This document shows, in pieces, positions 11,226 to 21,396 of a stretch of DNA of 64,000 nt; the stretch's first letter is position 1, and every line of letters begins with the position of its first letter. Source of the DNA: Cymbomonas tetramitiformis (taxonomy: Eukaryota; Chlorophyta; Pyramimonadophyceae; Pyramimonadales; Pyramimonadaceae); contig LGRX02034662.1 of assembly GCA_001247695.2 (NCBI GenBank), positions 1 to 64,000 of the forward strand, given 5' to 3'. The translations under genes were made by a program, and so were the position numbers. The notes below the pieces were generated by a model. It worked only from the letters and a program-made list of their open reading frames with translations, was not told the DNA's origin and did no database searches.

Positions 11226-11729
11226 ACGTCAATCTGATCCATGCATCCAGTCGAGGCATACGCACACCACATATGCCACAGTCCTGACGCATGCTTTCAA
11301 CCCGGGGAATATGTACACGAAAACTCTATCAATCATGCAATTATTCGCACATTCAAACATCCACATTATTTACACTATATATGTAGCATATACAGAACAT
11401 GCTGACAACACATTAAAGGTATGCAGCTGCAATGTATTTTCAAATCCTAGGAGTCACAATGTTCCTTGCAGAGCCACCATCCAATGGGTACGTCTGTGAG
11501 CCCAGCAAATTGCAAATGCAACGCCTCCCGACAGCCTGCCTGCTCACACATAAGGAGCTCGCCACCGAACCCGCACTATCCACAAGTGTCGAAGTGTCCG
11601 TCACTACCTATGGGCCTAGGAATGTCACCGTCCCGCGCCAGTTTTTCCATGTTCGGATCGCTCGAGTATCCAGCACCACCGCGGATTCCATGCAGGGGTG
11701 CTTGGCTATCAACACTCTCGCTTGGACCT

Positions 11730-12389
11730 TGTTCGGTTGTGAGGACTGAACCAGTCTCACAAGGGTGCAAGTAACACTTACAGGGAATATGGTACAGGGA
11801 CCATAGGTTGATATCGGAATACTTTGTATACTGTCGGATATTTCTTTATACTTAGATGAACTTTCACTGTTTGAAGTTACAAGACACCAGAGGTCAGTGC
11901 CAATGTGTAACTAATTCAAAAACTGACATGAGAGCTTGTTCAGCTCTTTAAGTAGTAACATGTCGACTCGAATTCCCTCAGATCTCATCCGAATTCGACA
12001 GTCACATGCTCAGTCACTTCATGTTCACATATCCTCTGACAGGTCTTGTCATTTGGCCCTTGGGCTGTAGCTGCCAGTCATACAGTGATCTCTGCTCTGA
12101 ATTACTGAATAGTCATAGATCTGATGATGTGGCAAGATCTGGGACTCTCCTGGTTTCCCTCCAGATCTGTGTGGCTGTTTGAATATAAAATGGTTCCTCC
12201 CCCATTTCTGGAATGGTTTCCCACCAATTCTCTCAACCTGATCTGCTGTGGTTGCAGATGTTCAAAAAGTCACAAGCTGTCAGTCACCCTTGTCATACCT
12301 CGCGGTCATACTGGTGACTGTCACTGGTGCTGTCACTCGTCATTCAGACACGACTGTCTCTCGTCTGACTCGCGATACACCCTAGTACA
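11730..12389 (-). repeat. 3' LTR of element 1
   Basis: Copy of 28119-28778 with one visible base difference. On the minus strand it begins TGTACTAGG and ends CCGAACA, giving TG...CA ends. Its start resembles that of the element 2 LTR (TGTGCTAGG). A TTTATATTC word on the minus strand could be a TATA box. Confidence 0.95.
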
Positions 12390-12404
12390 ACTCTCCCCCC
12401 CTTT
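12390..12404 (-). other. Polypurine tract of element 1
   Basis: The minus strand reads AAAGGGGGGGAGAGT directly before the 3' LTR, the usual place for the plus-strand DNA primer. Confidence 0.8.
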
Positions 12405-12507
12405 GCGGCGCGCCTACGTCCTCGCTAGGCTGTCCTGCGTGCTCTTATGTACATAGTCAGGGAAGGTTAGCATGCACTTTGCGACAAGATCGGGCTGCTA
12501 AGCCCTC

Positions 12508-12651
12508 GGTTCTCGGGTCCGTGCCCCCCAGTCCTCGGGTCCGGGTCCCCCATACGGTTCTTGGGTCCGTGCCCCCCAGTCCTCGGGTCCGGGTCCCCCT
12601 TACGGTTCTTGGGTCCGTGCCCCCCAGTCCTTGGGTCTGGGTCCCCTTCCG
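12508..12651. repeat. 48-bp tandem repeat, three copies
   Basis: Copies start at 12508, 12556 and 12604 with GGTTCTYGGGTCCGTGCC. They lie between the pol stop (12730) and the polypurine tract of element 1. No function is apparent; the ORFs across it are artefacts. Confidence 0.85.
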
Positions 12652-12729
12652 CAATCCGGGTTCGCCAAGGCGCTTCACCGTCTCACGCTGCCAACGCTCA
12701 TCAGGTTTGGCAACCTCAGCACTACCAGA

Positions 12730-15700
12730 TCACGGGTCTTCCGCGGCCATTGCGCCCCGTGGCTGACCAGCCTCGGTATCTTGAGACTCGCACATGTCAG
12801 TCCTCGCTGTCAGCGTCGAGATGAGGTTCATTACCGCGAGTGCGCTCTCCTCCTTCATGCGCTCGTTCAGCTTCAGTTCGCAAAACAGGTGGTACAGCAA
12901 CGCACGAGGTATTGCATATACCGCTTGGGCTGAACCCATACCGCGGGTGTTAGCCGAGGAGATGCCCCCTTGGGACGTGTTCTCGTGCCTTCCTAGCATT
13001 GCTCGCGCAGGGCAGGGAGTCGTGTGGGTGCACTGTAACAAAGGTACTGAAGGTGCCGCATTTGTCCATATGTGAGTTGGCTTCATGTACGGTGCGCCAT
13101 ACTTACAATAGGTGGTCAACAGCGGCTCTGGCAGACCTTTCATTACGGCGCGCGTGTGCAATCCTCGCAGCGTGTCGCCAGCTGGGTTCTCTATGAAGAA
13201 ATACGCAGGATCGTAAAACTCAATGATCTCCCTGGTACGCCGCACGCGCCTGTCCGCCAGCTTCAGATCTGGAGCTCCTAGTGTCTTCGCCTTGCTGTAC
13301 TCCTTGCAGGGGGGGCTGGCCCAGATGACGTCGAAATGATGCCGCGGGTAGAGCTTGTAGTTCCAGTGAAGGATGTCCTCCGTGCACGTGGCTTGCCACT
13401 TGGGTAGGATGTCCACTGTTACCACCTCGCAGTCCCTAAACTGACGTTGGAACTGCTGCTCCACTGAACCGGTACCGCAGAACAACACCAAAATCCTGAC
13501 TGGGTGCTGCACTCTCGAGAGGTGGGGCTGATAGGCCCGGCTTTGGCTACTGCTGCGGACTGTTGGGGTGGGAGGTCTCATAGCCATCAACTGTGCCCGC
13601 TGCTCCTCCTGACCCTTGTGAGTCTCCCTTCGCCTTTTCTCTGGAGCTTTCTTCAGCCTTTCCTCCTCAGCTTCGAAGACTCGCAGTGGTTCTAGCCTGC
13701 CCCCTCGCCCTTCCAAGTCCTCTCGGGTTCGCCACTGGCTGTGACTATGCGGCAGCCCTTTCCATTTGGTTAGCCACTCCTGCACTGTCCCGCCAGCCTT
13801 CCCACCTAGCTTCCTGAAGCGAGTACTGATGATGCGTTCCACCTCACGCTCCCTCTGACCCTCTACCAAGACTGGTGGTGGTGCCACTTCCTCCCGCCTG
13901 CTCACGAAGTGCTTGGCTCCCGACTGAACTGGGGCGAGCCGATCCGCTGTGAACACGTCGTGCACCTTCCAATGCACAGGTAGCTCTAACCTGTACGCTG
14001 ACGGAGCTCCACGGTCCTGCTCTGGCAGCTCTTGCTGCCTGTCGCTGTACAGACATTCTACTACACGTAAGGGACCGTGCCTGAGCTTGCGCAGCTTCGG
14101 CTTCATCCCCCGATCTCCAGGCAGAGTCAGGTGCTGACCATCCACCCATACTTGATCATTCACCTTAATGTGCTGTAGCCGGTGTCGTGCGTCGAACTGC
14201 TCCATCATGCGCTGCTGGGCCATCTGCAGGTTCACCCGCGCTGCCTGTAGTTGCCGCGCGAACTGCTTGGCCAGCTCGTGCGCAGTTCCTCTCTTATCCG
14301 CCGCTACTCGCCCACCTTTTCTTCGTCTTGACCCACCTTCTAAGGCTGCGTCCATGAAGAAGTCCAGCTGAGTTGCGGGAGCGTGTCCGTACACCAACTC
14401 AAAGGGAGAGAATCCAGTCGCTGCTGACGTGGAGTCATTGATCGCGTACTCCACAGGTGTCACCCAGAGGTCCCAGTCCTCCTGGTTCTCAGCAACGTAG
14501 CAGCGCAGCATACGCTCCACGGTGTGGTTGCTGCGTTCCGCTTGCCCATCGCTCTGAGGGTGATAGGGAGTGGTGCTAGCTACCTTGACGCCCATCAGTC
14601 GCATGAACTCCTGAGTCATGGCGTCGCGAAAGCGGGGGTCTCGGTCGCACACTATCTTCATTGGAGCTCCGTGCAATCGCCATACTGCGTCCATGAACAA
14701 TCTTACCACTACTTCTGCAGAGCTGTCGTTGTAGGTCATTGGCACCACGTGTACCATTTTGCTCAGCTTGCAGGTGAAGGTGGTGAAGGCGTTTACTCCT
14801 CGCTGAGTCATCGGAAGCCCGGTTACGAAATCGATGCTGACAACCTCCCAGAGCCTGCTTGACACTCGATGCGGTTGCAACAGCCCCATGGGATACCCTT
14901 GTCGCGGCTGGGTCTGCTGGCACGTCACGCACGTCTTTACCCATTCCGCTATATCTAGGTCCATTCGCGGCCACCAGAAACGTCTTCGGACCCGCTCCAG
15001 CGTCTTGTCCCTGCCGGTGTGGCCTGCGGATGGTGCCTCGTGAGCTTCTCTCAACACTAGCTCCCGCAAGGGCGAGTCCGGTGCCAGCACCACCTGATAG
15101 CGCCCTTCAGCCACTCTCCAGATAATGTCGCTTACCAACCGGAAATGCTCTGTGCGATGATGCTGGGTATTTAGCAGCTCCTGCTTCAGGGTCCTGAGAT
15201 ATTCGCTCCGTCTGTGCTCAGCTCTCAGCGCTCGCAAGAACACCCCTGGCTCCACTGTTACCGACTTGTCTCTGACCCTTGCTGCTGCTCCGGAGAGCGT
15301 GACTGCTGTTTGCGCTGTGGGTCTCTCGCGTGGGGCCAGCTTGCTGGATGGCTTCTGCGGCCTGGCTATCACTACTAGCACTGGCCATGGGACTGGCAGT
15401 TCCTGCAGAGCCGAGCGGTGACCCCTCTCCTCTCCAGGTGAGGTAAACAGTCTGTTGGGCTCACCATGCTCGTTCACCCTTGGGATGACTTCTACGATCT
15501 CCAGGCCAAATTCACGTAGCAACGGTCGCCAACTCGCCTGAGGGAAGTCGGGCAACAAGAACAAGGCGGCTGTGTGGCACGGGTCCTGCTTTGCTTCAGA
15601 TGCATAGTGTCGCAGAATGTCCTCAATGCTCACGTTGGGGTCTGAAAAGGGGGGGTTGCACCAGACGATACGACCCCTCCACTGCTCGTTCAAGCAATCA

Positions 15701-15843
15701 GTCCAGAATGTGCTCACCTGTCGGTTCTGCCCCATAGCGTCACAGCACGCATCCACCTGGAATGGTCCTCCCAGTGCTCGAGAGTACTTGCTCTGCAGCC
15801 TAGCGAACTCCGAGGAGATCAACTTCCAATCCTGCTTGTCCAC
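12730..15843 (-). CDS. Element 1 pol, C-terminal part: Dam-like, integrase, chromodomain, C5-MTase-like
   Basis: An ORF of 1,037 codons in one frame. Residues about 1-170 resemble phage Dam-type N6-adenine methyltransferases: DKQDWKLISSEF, FQVDACCDA, and the catalytic-type motif WCNPPF near residue 61. Next come the integrase zinc finger (HEAPSAGH with CVTCQQ) and a DD35E core with SIDFVTG, CDRDPRF and GQAERSN. After a GPY/F-like section comes a chromodomain (LTKWKGLPHSHSQWRTREDL). The C-terminal 260 residues resemble C5-cytosine methyltransferases: LFCGTGSVEQQF near 788 (SAM binding), WASPPCKEYSKAK near 840 (catalytic Cys), FFIENPAG near 885, and YCKYGAPYMKPTHIWTN. The N terminus is joined to the RNase H frame by a one-base shift near 15840. 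Methylation activity is inferred from motifs only. Confidence 0.9.
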   Translation of the reverse strand: MDKQDWKLISSEFARLQSKYSRALGGPFQVDACCDAMGQNRQVSTFWTDCLNEQWRGRIVWCNPPFSDPNVSIEDILRHYASEAKQDPCHTAALFLLPDFPQASWRPLLREFGLEIVEVIPRVNEHGEPNRLFTSPGEERGHRSALQELPVPWPVLVVIARPQKPSSKLAPRERPTAQTAVTLSGAAARVRDKSVTVEPGVFLRALRAEHRRSEYLRTLKQELLNTQHHRTEHFRLVSDIIWRVAEGRYQVVLAPDSPLRELVLREAHEAPSAGHTGRDKTLERVRRRFWWPRMDLDIAEWVKTCVTCQQTQPRQGYPMGLLQPHRVSSRLWEVVSIDFVTGLPMTQRGVNAFTTFTCKLSKMVHVVPMTYNDSSAEVVVRLFMDAVWRLHGAPMKIVCDRDPRFRDAMTQEFMRLMGVKVASTTPYHPQSDGQAERSNHTVERMLRCYVAENQEDWDLWVTPVEYAINDSTSAATGFSPFELVYGHAPATQLDFFMDAALEGGSRRRKGGRVAADKRGTAHELAKQFARQLQAARVNLQMAQQRMMEQFDARHRLQHIKVNDQVWVDGQHLTLPGDRGMKPKLRKLRHGPLRVVECLYSDRQQELPEQDRGAPSAYRLELPVHWKVHDVFTADRLAPVQSGAKHFVSRREEVAPPPVLVEGQREREVERIISTRFRKLGGKAGGTVQEWLTKWKGLPHSHSQWRTREDLEGRGGRLEPLRVFEAEEERLKKAPEKRRRETHKGQEEQRAQLMAMRPPTPTVRSSSQSRAYQPHLSRVQHPVRILVLFCGTGSVEQQFQRQFRDCEVVTVDILPKWQATCTEDILHWNYKLYPRHHFDVIWASPPCKEYSKAKTLGAPDLKLADRRVRRTREIIEFYDPAYFFIENPAGDTLRGLHTRAVMKGLPEPLLTTYCKYGAPYMKPTHIWTNAAPSVPLLQCTHTTPCPARAMLGRHENTSQGGISSANTRGMGSAQAVYAIPRALLYHLFCELKLNERMKEESALAVMNLISTLTARTDMCESQDTEAGQPRGAMAAEDP

Positions 15844-17737
15844 CAGCGGTTCTCCAGGTCGGATCCTTGCTTGGGCTTGCTTGCTGCTGCTCTGCTGCTG
15901 TCGCTGGCGGTTGTGCTGCTGGTTGCTGCACTGCTGCTGATGGCTGCTGCTGCTCCGCTACTGGCTCCTGAGCTACTGTTGCAGGCGGTTGTGCTGGGGG
16001 TGTCTCTGACAGAACGGCTTCTGCATCCAAGGGAGACGCTGGGTCATCACCTGTTGCTGATTGCTCTGCTGCTGCCGCTCTAGTAGTTACGCCCGCAAGG
16101 GCAGAGACTGCCGCCATCGTGGCCACTGTGTCCATGGCGTCGCGCCACAGGTCGGGGGTCTCCGCCCACCACAGTCCATTAAGCTGCGTCAGCTTCCCAG
16201 TTACCACAGGAGGGTTCACTGGAGGGTACTCCTCGTCCTCCTCGTCTGCTGAACTGACCCCCGCGTCCAACGGAGAGCTAGGGTCCTCCTTCCCCATCTT
16301 CTTCTCCTTTACCGCTGCGTTCACCTCAGCCTTAGCTTTGGTTACTTCTGCTGGGTTCCCCTTAGCTCCCGCTGCTCTTCGGCCCTCTTCCGCGGATACA
16401 GGCTGGTCGGTGCTCGGGTCCACATACCCCGCCTCCTTAAGCCCGTCTCGCGCTGTCGTCTGCACGTAGTCCGGTCGGCGAGAGGCCGCGTCCGGCACCA
16501 CCAGCGTGCGCCCTGGCACGTGCTCCATCGCATGCACGCCCACCTCCACCAGGTCCTCGTACCACCTAGCCTGGCGTCGGCTGAGCTCCCGTCCAGGTGC
16601 GAATAACCACTTTAGAGGAGCATGATCCCCCATTAACCTGAACTCCGTGAATATCAGGTAATGTCTCCAAGTCTGCGTAGTGCAGTGGTGGATGGCGGCT
16701 AGCTCACGCTCACCTGCGTGGTAGTTCTGCTCAGCAGACGAGAACTGCTTGCTCTCGAAGGCGATCGGCTGCAGGCCCTTCCCCAGGTCATGCATCAGTA
16801 CCCCAGCCAGTGCCACCGCACTAGCGTCCGTCTGTACGACGAATGGACTGGTGCCATTGTGAGCTGCCTTCTGATCTGGAAGGATCAACGTAGGGGCTGT
16901 GGTCAGCGCGTGCTTCAACCGTTCGAATGCTCGCTCCTGCTCTGGGCCCCACTCCCAGGGCACTAAGCTCTTGGTCAGCTTGGTGAGCGGGTGCGCCAGG
17001 TCAGAGAATCCTTGGATGTACCGCCTGTAGAACCCAGCTAGTCCCAGGAACTGTCTCACGTGCTTGACCGTCTCCAGCTTGGGCCAATCCCTTACTGCTG
17101 CGATCTTGTCCTGCTGGGGTCGGCATCCTTCACGATCAATTACATGCCCGAGGAACCGTACAGAGCGCTTGAAGCACCGCAGTTTTGATTCCTTCAGCCG
17201 GACTTTGTTCTGACGGCAGACCTCCAGCACCTGCTTCAAATGATCGAGGTGTTCAGTTGGATTCTTACTGAAGATCATGATATCGTCCACGAACACCCTT
17301 ACGAATGGGAGATGTCCTAGGTAGCTCTGCATCATACGCTGCCAGCAAGAAGGACTGTTTGACAACCCCATGGGCATAACCAGCCACTCATAAGCTCCGA
17401 ACGGCGTGGTCATCGCTGTCTTCTCGATAGCGTCCTCCTCCATGGGCACCTGCCAGAATCCCCACAGAGCGTCCGCGGTGGAGAAGATAGTTGCTCCCTG
17501 GAGGTCATCAATGAGGGACTGTACGTCAGGGAGAGGGTAACGGTCCTTCACAGTGATCTCGTTGATCTGGCGATAGTCGATCACCAGTCGCAGCTCCTTG
17601 TTGGGTTGGAGGGCTTGGGCACCATCAGGACTGGACTGCCCCAAGGTGAAGACGAGGGACGGATGTATCCCTTTGCCAAGAGCTCGTCCAGTTGCCCACG
17701 AAGTTGTCGTAACTCCTCCATGGACAGCTTGTAGCAC
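15800..17737 (-). CDS. Element 1 pol: reverse transcriptase and RNase H
   Basis: Coding starts in this frame at about 17610 with KELRLVIDYRQINEI and continues with LPDVQSLIDDLQGATIFSTAD, LVMPMGLSNSP, the catalytic FVDDIMIF, and FLGHVIDREGC, a Ty3/gypsy reverse transcriptase. RNase H follows: VQTDASAVALAGVLMHD, AGERELAAIHH, MGDHAPLKWLF and VVPDAASRRPDY give the acidic catalytic residues. The tail is an acidic and Q/A-rich linker that leads to the Dam-like domain in another frame. The first 40 codons before 17610 are a shadow. A one-base indel at the CCAACCCAACAAGG site separates this frame from the protease ORF. Confidence 0.9.
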   Translation of the reverse strand: MLQAVHGGVTTTSWATGRALGKGIHPSLVFTLGQSSPDGAQALQPNKELRLVIDYRQINEITVKDRYPLPDVQSLIDDLQGATIFSTADALWGFWQVPMEEDAIEKTAMTTPFGAYEWLVMPMGLSNSPSCWQRMMQSYLGHLPFVRVFVDDIMIFSKNPTEHLDHLKQVLEVCRQNKVRLKESKLRCFKRSVRFLGHVIDREGCRPQQDKIAAVRDWPKLETVKHVRQFLGLAGFYRRYIQGFSDLAHPLTKLTKSLVPWEWGPEQERAFERLKHALTTAPTLILPDQKAAHNGTSPFVVQTDASAVALAGVLMHDLGKGLQPIAFESKQFSSAEQNYHAGERELAAIHHCTTQTWRHYLIFTEFRLMGDHAPLKWLFAPGRELSRRQARWYEDLVEVGVHAMEHVPGRTLVVPDAASRRPDYVQTTARDGLKEAGYVDPSTDQPVSAEEGRRAAGAKGNPAEVTKAKAEVNAAVKEKKMGKEDPSSPLDAGVSSADEEDEEYPPVNPPVVTGKLTQLNGLWWAETPDLWRDAMDTVATMAAVSALAGVTTRAAAAEQSATGDDPASPLDAEAVLSETPPAQPPATVAQEPVAEQQQPSAAVQQPAAQPPATAAEQQQASPSKDPTWRTAGGQAGLEVDLLGVR

Positions 17738-20064
17738 CTCTTGTGCCGTGCGCCATCACGGTACTCGGGGTCCACGCGCAGCGGCGATTTGTGGTCGCGG
17801 TCCACGACGCCCTTAGGGAGCTCCATGCCCACCACGTCCTGGTACCACTGCTTCAGCTTCACCAGCTCGTCCAGGATCCATTGTGGTACCTCTGCGTCCT
17901 CCTCATCCTGCTTAGCCTCCTTGGTCTCGCCTTCGTGCTGCTTGACCTTGCCATCCGCGCCGCTGCTCTGCTCTTCACTAGGTGTCGCTGCAGCAGCTGG
18001 TGCCTCTTTCCTGAAACAGCTATACCCATCTTTGCTTTGCCCTGCCTCAGATGCTATAGGTGCTGCCAGTACTGGCTCGCTAACTCTGCGCGATCTCCTG
18101 TGGTTCACCCCTCTGCTCCTCCGTTGCTCCTGCTGCAGACGCAGAGCCTGCCCTGTTTTCCACAAACAGTATGCCTCCTCTTCCCACTCAGGTTCCAATT
18201 CCTCCGCGTGGTGCTGTGCAGCCTGCTCCCTGCGCTCTCGTGGAAGCATCTGGAATGCCTCCCATCTGGCCCTTGTGGGGTAAGGTCCCCAGTCTCGCAC
18301 AGCGGGTTGCGCTGATGTGGGGCACGTCGCCGGTCGCAGAGCACACACCTGCTCCTGAGCCCAGTCCTCCTGCTCTGTTGCATCTTGTTCAGATTCAGAC
18401 GAACTGCTGTCGGAGATTAGGGTGGCTATGCTTGCTACTGTGCTGTCGCTGTTGCAGCCTTCCTCGTCAGAGGTAACTTCCCCCCCCCTTTGCCTAGCGT
18501 TGTCACCCTCTGCTTCCGATGATGAGGATGAAGATGACTCTGATAGGGCTGCAGAGGCCTCTAAGGGAGAGTTGGGGTCGTCGGTGGCCTCCATTTTAAA
18601 TGTGCCATCTGGAGCCAGATACATCAGGTACGCCTCCTCGCCGCTATTCTTCAAGGCTCGCAGGTCCTTCCTGGCTTGCTTAGTACTGATAAGCTGTGCC
18701 TCTACCAGTCCCATGGCCTGCCCAGACCCTGTAGATGACGACCCTGGATTGCATCCCGCAATGACTACCTTCTGTGACCCATGGCCAAACCGCACACTCC
18801 CATACTGTGCGTAGTCAAAGGTGATCCGCCGCTGAGCTCGTAACCAGTCACCCCCCAGCACCACGTCCACTCCCAAGGATAAGGGCATCACTCGCAGAGT
18901 TACCTGCTTGGCATAACTTCCCTTCCGCGTCTCCGCCGTGAGCTTGGGTCGAATGCAAGAGTTGGCGTCGTAGACTGTGCCATCTGCAACCTGCACCCGC
19001 ATTGGTTTCTCATGGACTGATGGTTGAAGCTTGAGCTTCTTCACAGTCTCTAGGGATGTGAAGCTGGAGGAGGCCCCGGTATCGATGAGGACCTTCACTC
19101 TCACCTTGCCAATCCACGCCCAAAAGATCATGAGAGTGGGCCCGGACGCATCCATGGCAGCTAGCACATGTTCGTCCAGCCACTCTCCCCAACGCCCCGC
19201 TCCCGCGTCCACGCCTATGTCCGGCCTGATGCTGGCCAGTTTGTGCAAACCTGGCTCCACTTCCCGCGGGTTCAGTTCTTCGTCAGAGTTGTCGTCGGGT
19301 AGGTGGTAAGTGCCTGCCTCCGCTATCAGGGCAGTCCAGCGGGCAGACCTGGTGATGGAGTCTTCCGGCGCTGGATCATCTGGCCAGGGTGCTGGTCTGG
19401 CGGTCGCCGTTTCCCTGCTCACCTTCATCATCTTCCTCAGGTGCTCTATGCGGCCCTTCACCTGTACCATGGCACTCCTGACTCTGTGCTGATGCACCTC
19501 TGCTTCCCGCCGCCTGCTCGTCAGTGTCCTGGCTGCCTCCCACGCTGCTGGTTTGTCACGTTGCACTCGCTGTTGTGCTCGCGACAGCGGCGGCGGCTTG
19601 GCACGGTCCAGTCGTCGTCGCAGCGCACGTCCAAAGAGCTGCCGGGGCGCTGCCTCCTCCCTGAACCTCACCCTTCTGGCACCTGATGGCTGCAAGGCGC
19701 GCTGGTACACACCTTTTGTGCACGGGTGTCCCTGACTTCCTTGCCCGAACAAAGGGAACCTGATTTGTACCTCTGTTGGGGTGGATGCCTGCGCTGGTGC
19801 CACCTCTGGCTCCATCTCGCTTGGAGCCACCACAGTAACCGGGTGAGTCCGCTTCAACCACCTCACAGCTCGCCTCAGCTTCTCGGTTGCCTTTTGGGCT
19901 GGTCCCGGGCCATACCTCATCCGGTGGTCTTCTCTGAAATGGGTGTTCCACCGGTAGGGCTGGCTGTGTCGCCCCCTCACAGACCTCTCCTCCAGAGGCC
20001 TGGTCCCGCTCCTGTCGGCCTCAGCAAGGGGCGGAGTACTCCCCCTGCTGGCTCCGGGACCTAT
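17581..20064 (-). CDS. Element 1 pol: aspartic protease and start of reverse transcriptase
   Basis: The reading frame overlaps the gag stop: gag ends in TAG at 20061-20063 and this frame begins with ATA at 20062-20064, where element 2 has an ATGA overlap. A basic N-terminal region (RALRRRLDRAKPPPLSRAQQ) is followed near residue 298 by the retropepsin active site VLIDTGASSSF and later VVLGGDWL. An acidic serine-rich linker (SESSSSSSSEAEGD) leads to the N-terminal RT finger region: KLSMEELRQLRGQLDELLAK and GYIRPSSSPWGSPVLMVPKP. The frame then breaks at 17607 and RT continues in the neighbouring frame. The first in-frame ATG-like start used by gene finders, at 19980, is not conserved. Confidence 0.85.
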   Translation of the reverse strand: MGPGASRGSTPPLAEADRSGTRPLEERSVRGRHSQPYRWNTHFREDHRMRYGPGPAQKATEKLRRAVRWLKRTHPVTVVAPSEMEPEVAPAQASTPTEVQIRFPLFGQGSQGHPCTKGVYQRALQPSGARRVRFREEAAPRQLFGRALRRRLDRAKPPPLSRAQQRVQRDKPAAWEAARTLTSRRREAEVHQHRVRSAMVQVKGRIEHLRKMMKVSRETATARPAPWPDDPAPEDSITRSARWTALIAEAGTYHLPDDNSDEELNPREVEPGLHKLASIRPDIGVDAGAGRWGEWLDEHVLAAMDASGPTLMIFWAWIGKVRVKVLIDTGASSSFTSLETVKKLKLQPSVHEKPMRVQVADGTVYDANSCIRPKLTAETRKGSYAKQVTLRVMPLSLGVDVVLGGDWLRAQRRITFDYAQYGSVRFGHGSQKVVIAGCNPGSSSTGSGQAMGLVEAQLISTKQARKDLRALKNSGEEAYLMYLAPDGTFKMEATDDPNSPLEASAALSESSSSSSSEAEGDNARQRGGEVTSDEEGCNSDSTVASIATLISDSSSSESEQDATEQEDWAQEQVCALRPATCPTSAQPAVRDWGPYPTRARWEAFQMLPRERREQAAQHHAEELEPEWEEEAYCLWKTGQALRLQQEQRRSRGVNHRRSRRVSEPVLAAPIASEAGQSKDGYSCFRKEAPAAAATPSEEQSSGADGKVKQHEGETKEAKQDEEDAEVPQWILDELVKLKQWYQDVVGMELPKGVVDRDHKSPLRVDPEYRDGARHKRCYKLSMEELRQLRGQLDELLAKGYIRPSSSPWGSPVLMVPKPSNPTRSCDW

Positions 20065-21098
20065 GCCTTGCGACCGGGAGAGGAACTGGCCCCCGCGGCC
20101 TCTCCCTCGCCAAAATCTGAACCCCTCTCCTGCGCGATGACTGCGAACGTCTCCTCCATAAGTTCCGGGCTTGCGCCAGAGTTCTCCAGGGTCTCGAACG
20201 CCTCATCCCAGATGCACTTTACCCATGCAGCTTTCTTCTGCTGGTCGTGCTGCTGCGGGCAGTCCCTCGCCAAGTGCTCCTTAGATTTGCATTTCCTGCA
20301 ACCAGTGTACGTAGACGATCCAGGCAGCTGCCTGCCCTCCACTTCTGCCGGCGCTGTCGGTAGCGCATAGCACTGCTCCACGTGCTCATCGAGGCACTCA
20401 ACCAGCGCAGCCACTGGAAAGGGAGACTGGTCCCTGGCTGCCTTCAGTCCCACCGGATCCCGTCGCTCCTCCAATGTAGCCTGCTCCACGTATTTGCGCA
20501 GTAGTTCCGCCTCCCACCCAGCTGGTCCAGTTGACTGATGAAAGTCCACCTTGCCCAACAGCTCCTTATGAACCCTCGCGTGCAACTCTGGTGTCAGTCC
20601 ACTGAGGAAGATGCCGGGTAACGAGGCTCTGCTGACTGGACCGGTGACTCCGTGCTTATGCAGGGATTCCATCAGCTCAAACGCTTCCATTAGAGCGTGG
20701 TGGAAGGTCCGCGCATTCCTTCCTGCGTTCTTGCCCGAGGCCTGCCGAGACCGTGACAACATGCTGGGTAGAATGCTAAGGTGAGCGTCGCTGATGCAAG
20801 ATCGAGCGAGGGTGCCGATCAGATCGTCCAGCGTATTCATCTGATTGGTTAGAACCTTCTGGTTTAGCAGCCCTTGGACTGATCCTTCCACCCTATCTCT
20901 GATGATCAGACGCAATTCTTCGGAGACGGTGGTGACCGTGGCTTCACTTCCATCGGCGTCCTCGTTCATCTTCTTCGTGGCCAGCGCTCTCTTCACCTGC
21001 GGCTCCTTGAAGTAATCTTGCAGCTCCCTCATCAGAAGTTTTAACGGTTGCAGCAAATGACCAGATGACTTCTCTCCCGCTGTCTGATCTAGGGACAC
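20061..21098 (-). CDS. Element 1 gag, capsid and zinc-knuckle part
   Basis: 345 codons, largely helical. The central part (LMEAFELMESLHKHGVTGP, IFLSGLTPELHARVHKELLG) has the look of a Ty3-type capsid. Near the C terminus is one CCHC zinc knuckle, CRKCKSKEHLARDC, with the C-x2-C-x4-H-x4-C spacing that binds RNA in nucleocapsid proteins. Element 2 has the same knuckle (CRLCQSKEHYAREC). The protein ends at the four-base overlap with the protease frame. Its own N terminus lies in other frames upstream, so this is a fragment of a larger gag. Confidence 0.85.
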   Translation of the reverse strand: MSLDQTAGEKSSGHLLQPLKLLMRELQDYFKEPQVKRALATKKMNEDADGSEATVTTVSEELRLIIRDRVEGSVQGLLNQKVLTNQMNTLDDLIGTLARSCISDAHLSILPSMLSRSRQASGKNAGRNARTFHHALMEAFELMESLHKHGVTGPVSRASLPGIFLSGLTPELHARVHKELLGKVDFHQSTGPAGWEAELLRKYVEQATLEERRDPVGLKAARDQSPFPVAALVECLDEHVEQCYALPTAPAEVEGRQLPGSSTYTGCRKCKSKEHLARDCPQQHDQQKKAAWVKCIWDEAFETLENSGASPELMEETFAVIAQERGSDFGEGEAAGASSSPGRKA

Positions 21099-21396
21099 GT
21101 GTACGTAGTGATGCGCTCCCTTAGCTTCCGTAAGGTACTCAGGAGTCTGTCCTCTGCCTCCAGCTTCTTCAGCTGTGTCTGCTCCAACCGCGCTGGATCG
21201 GTCTCTGACCGCAGTGGAGGTTCACGTTCCTGCTCGGACGCGTCTCTGCGAGGCGGAGGTCCACGTTCCTGCTCAGGTGCGTCTCTGTGGGGCGAAGGGT
21301 CTGGATCTGGCGGGGGCTGCTGATCACTAGTACTCCGCGGCTGAGACTGTGGCGTTGTCACATCGGGCGTGGGAATGATGGGCAGCTGAGCTAAGG
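21089..21396 (-). pseudogene. Element 1 gag, middle segment out of frame
   Basis: This short frame joins the two larger gag parts. It enters from 21391 at a CCCCC run with TPWTGALAQLPIIPTPDVTT, then has a Pro/Arg/Glu-rich segment with three APEQERGPPPRRD-like repeats and an amphipathic stretch LKKLEAEDRLLSTLRKLRERI. It stops at 21089 where the capsid frame has already begun. Two single-base indels would explain the arrangement, because element 2 carries the whole of gag in one frame. Confidence 0.65.

Larger units (their letters stand above)
6061..11724. other. Gene-poor stretch between the LINE and LTR element 1
   Basis: Apart from the hairpins, tandem repeats, coding relic, MITE and CTGCAG field listed separately, I see no gene here. 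The small ORFs are AT-rich or made of simple repeats and have no recognisable domain. In particular 6573-7165, 7193-7879, 8501-9413, 9666-10689 and 11226-11724 show nothing I can support. Confidence 0.5.

Noticed and set aside
12508..12651. Three regular 48-bp repeats as a CRISPR array
   Set aside because: The units are contiguous with no unique spacers, and the genome is eukaryotic.
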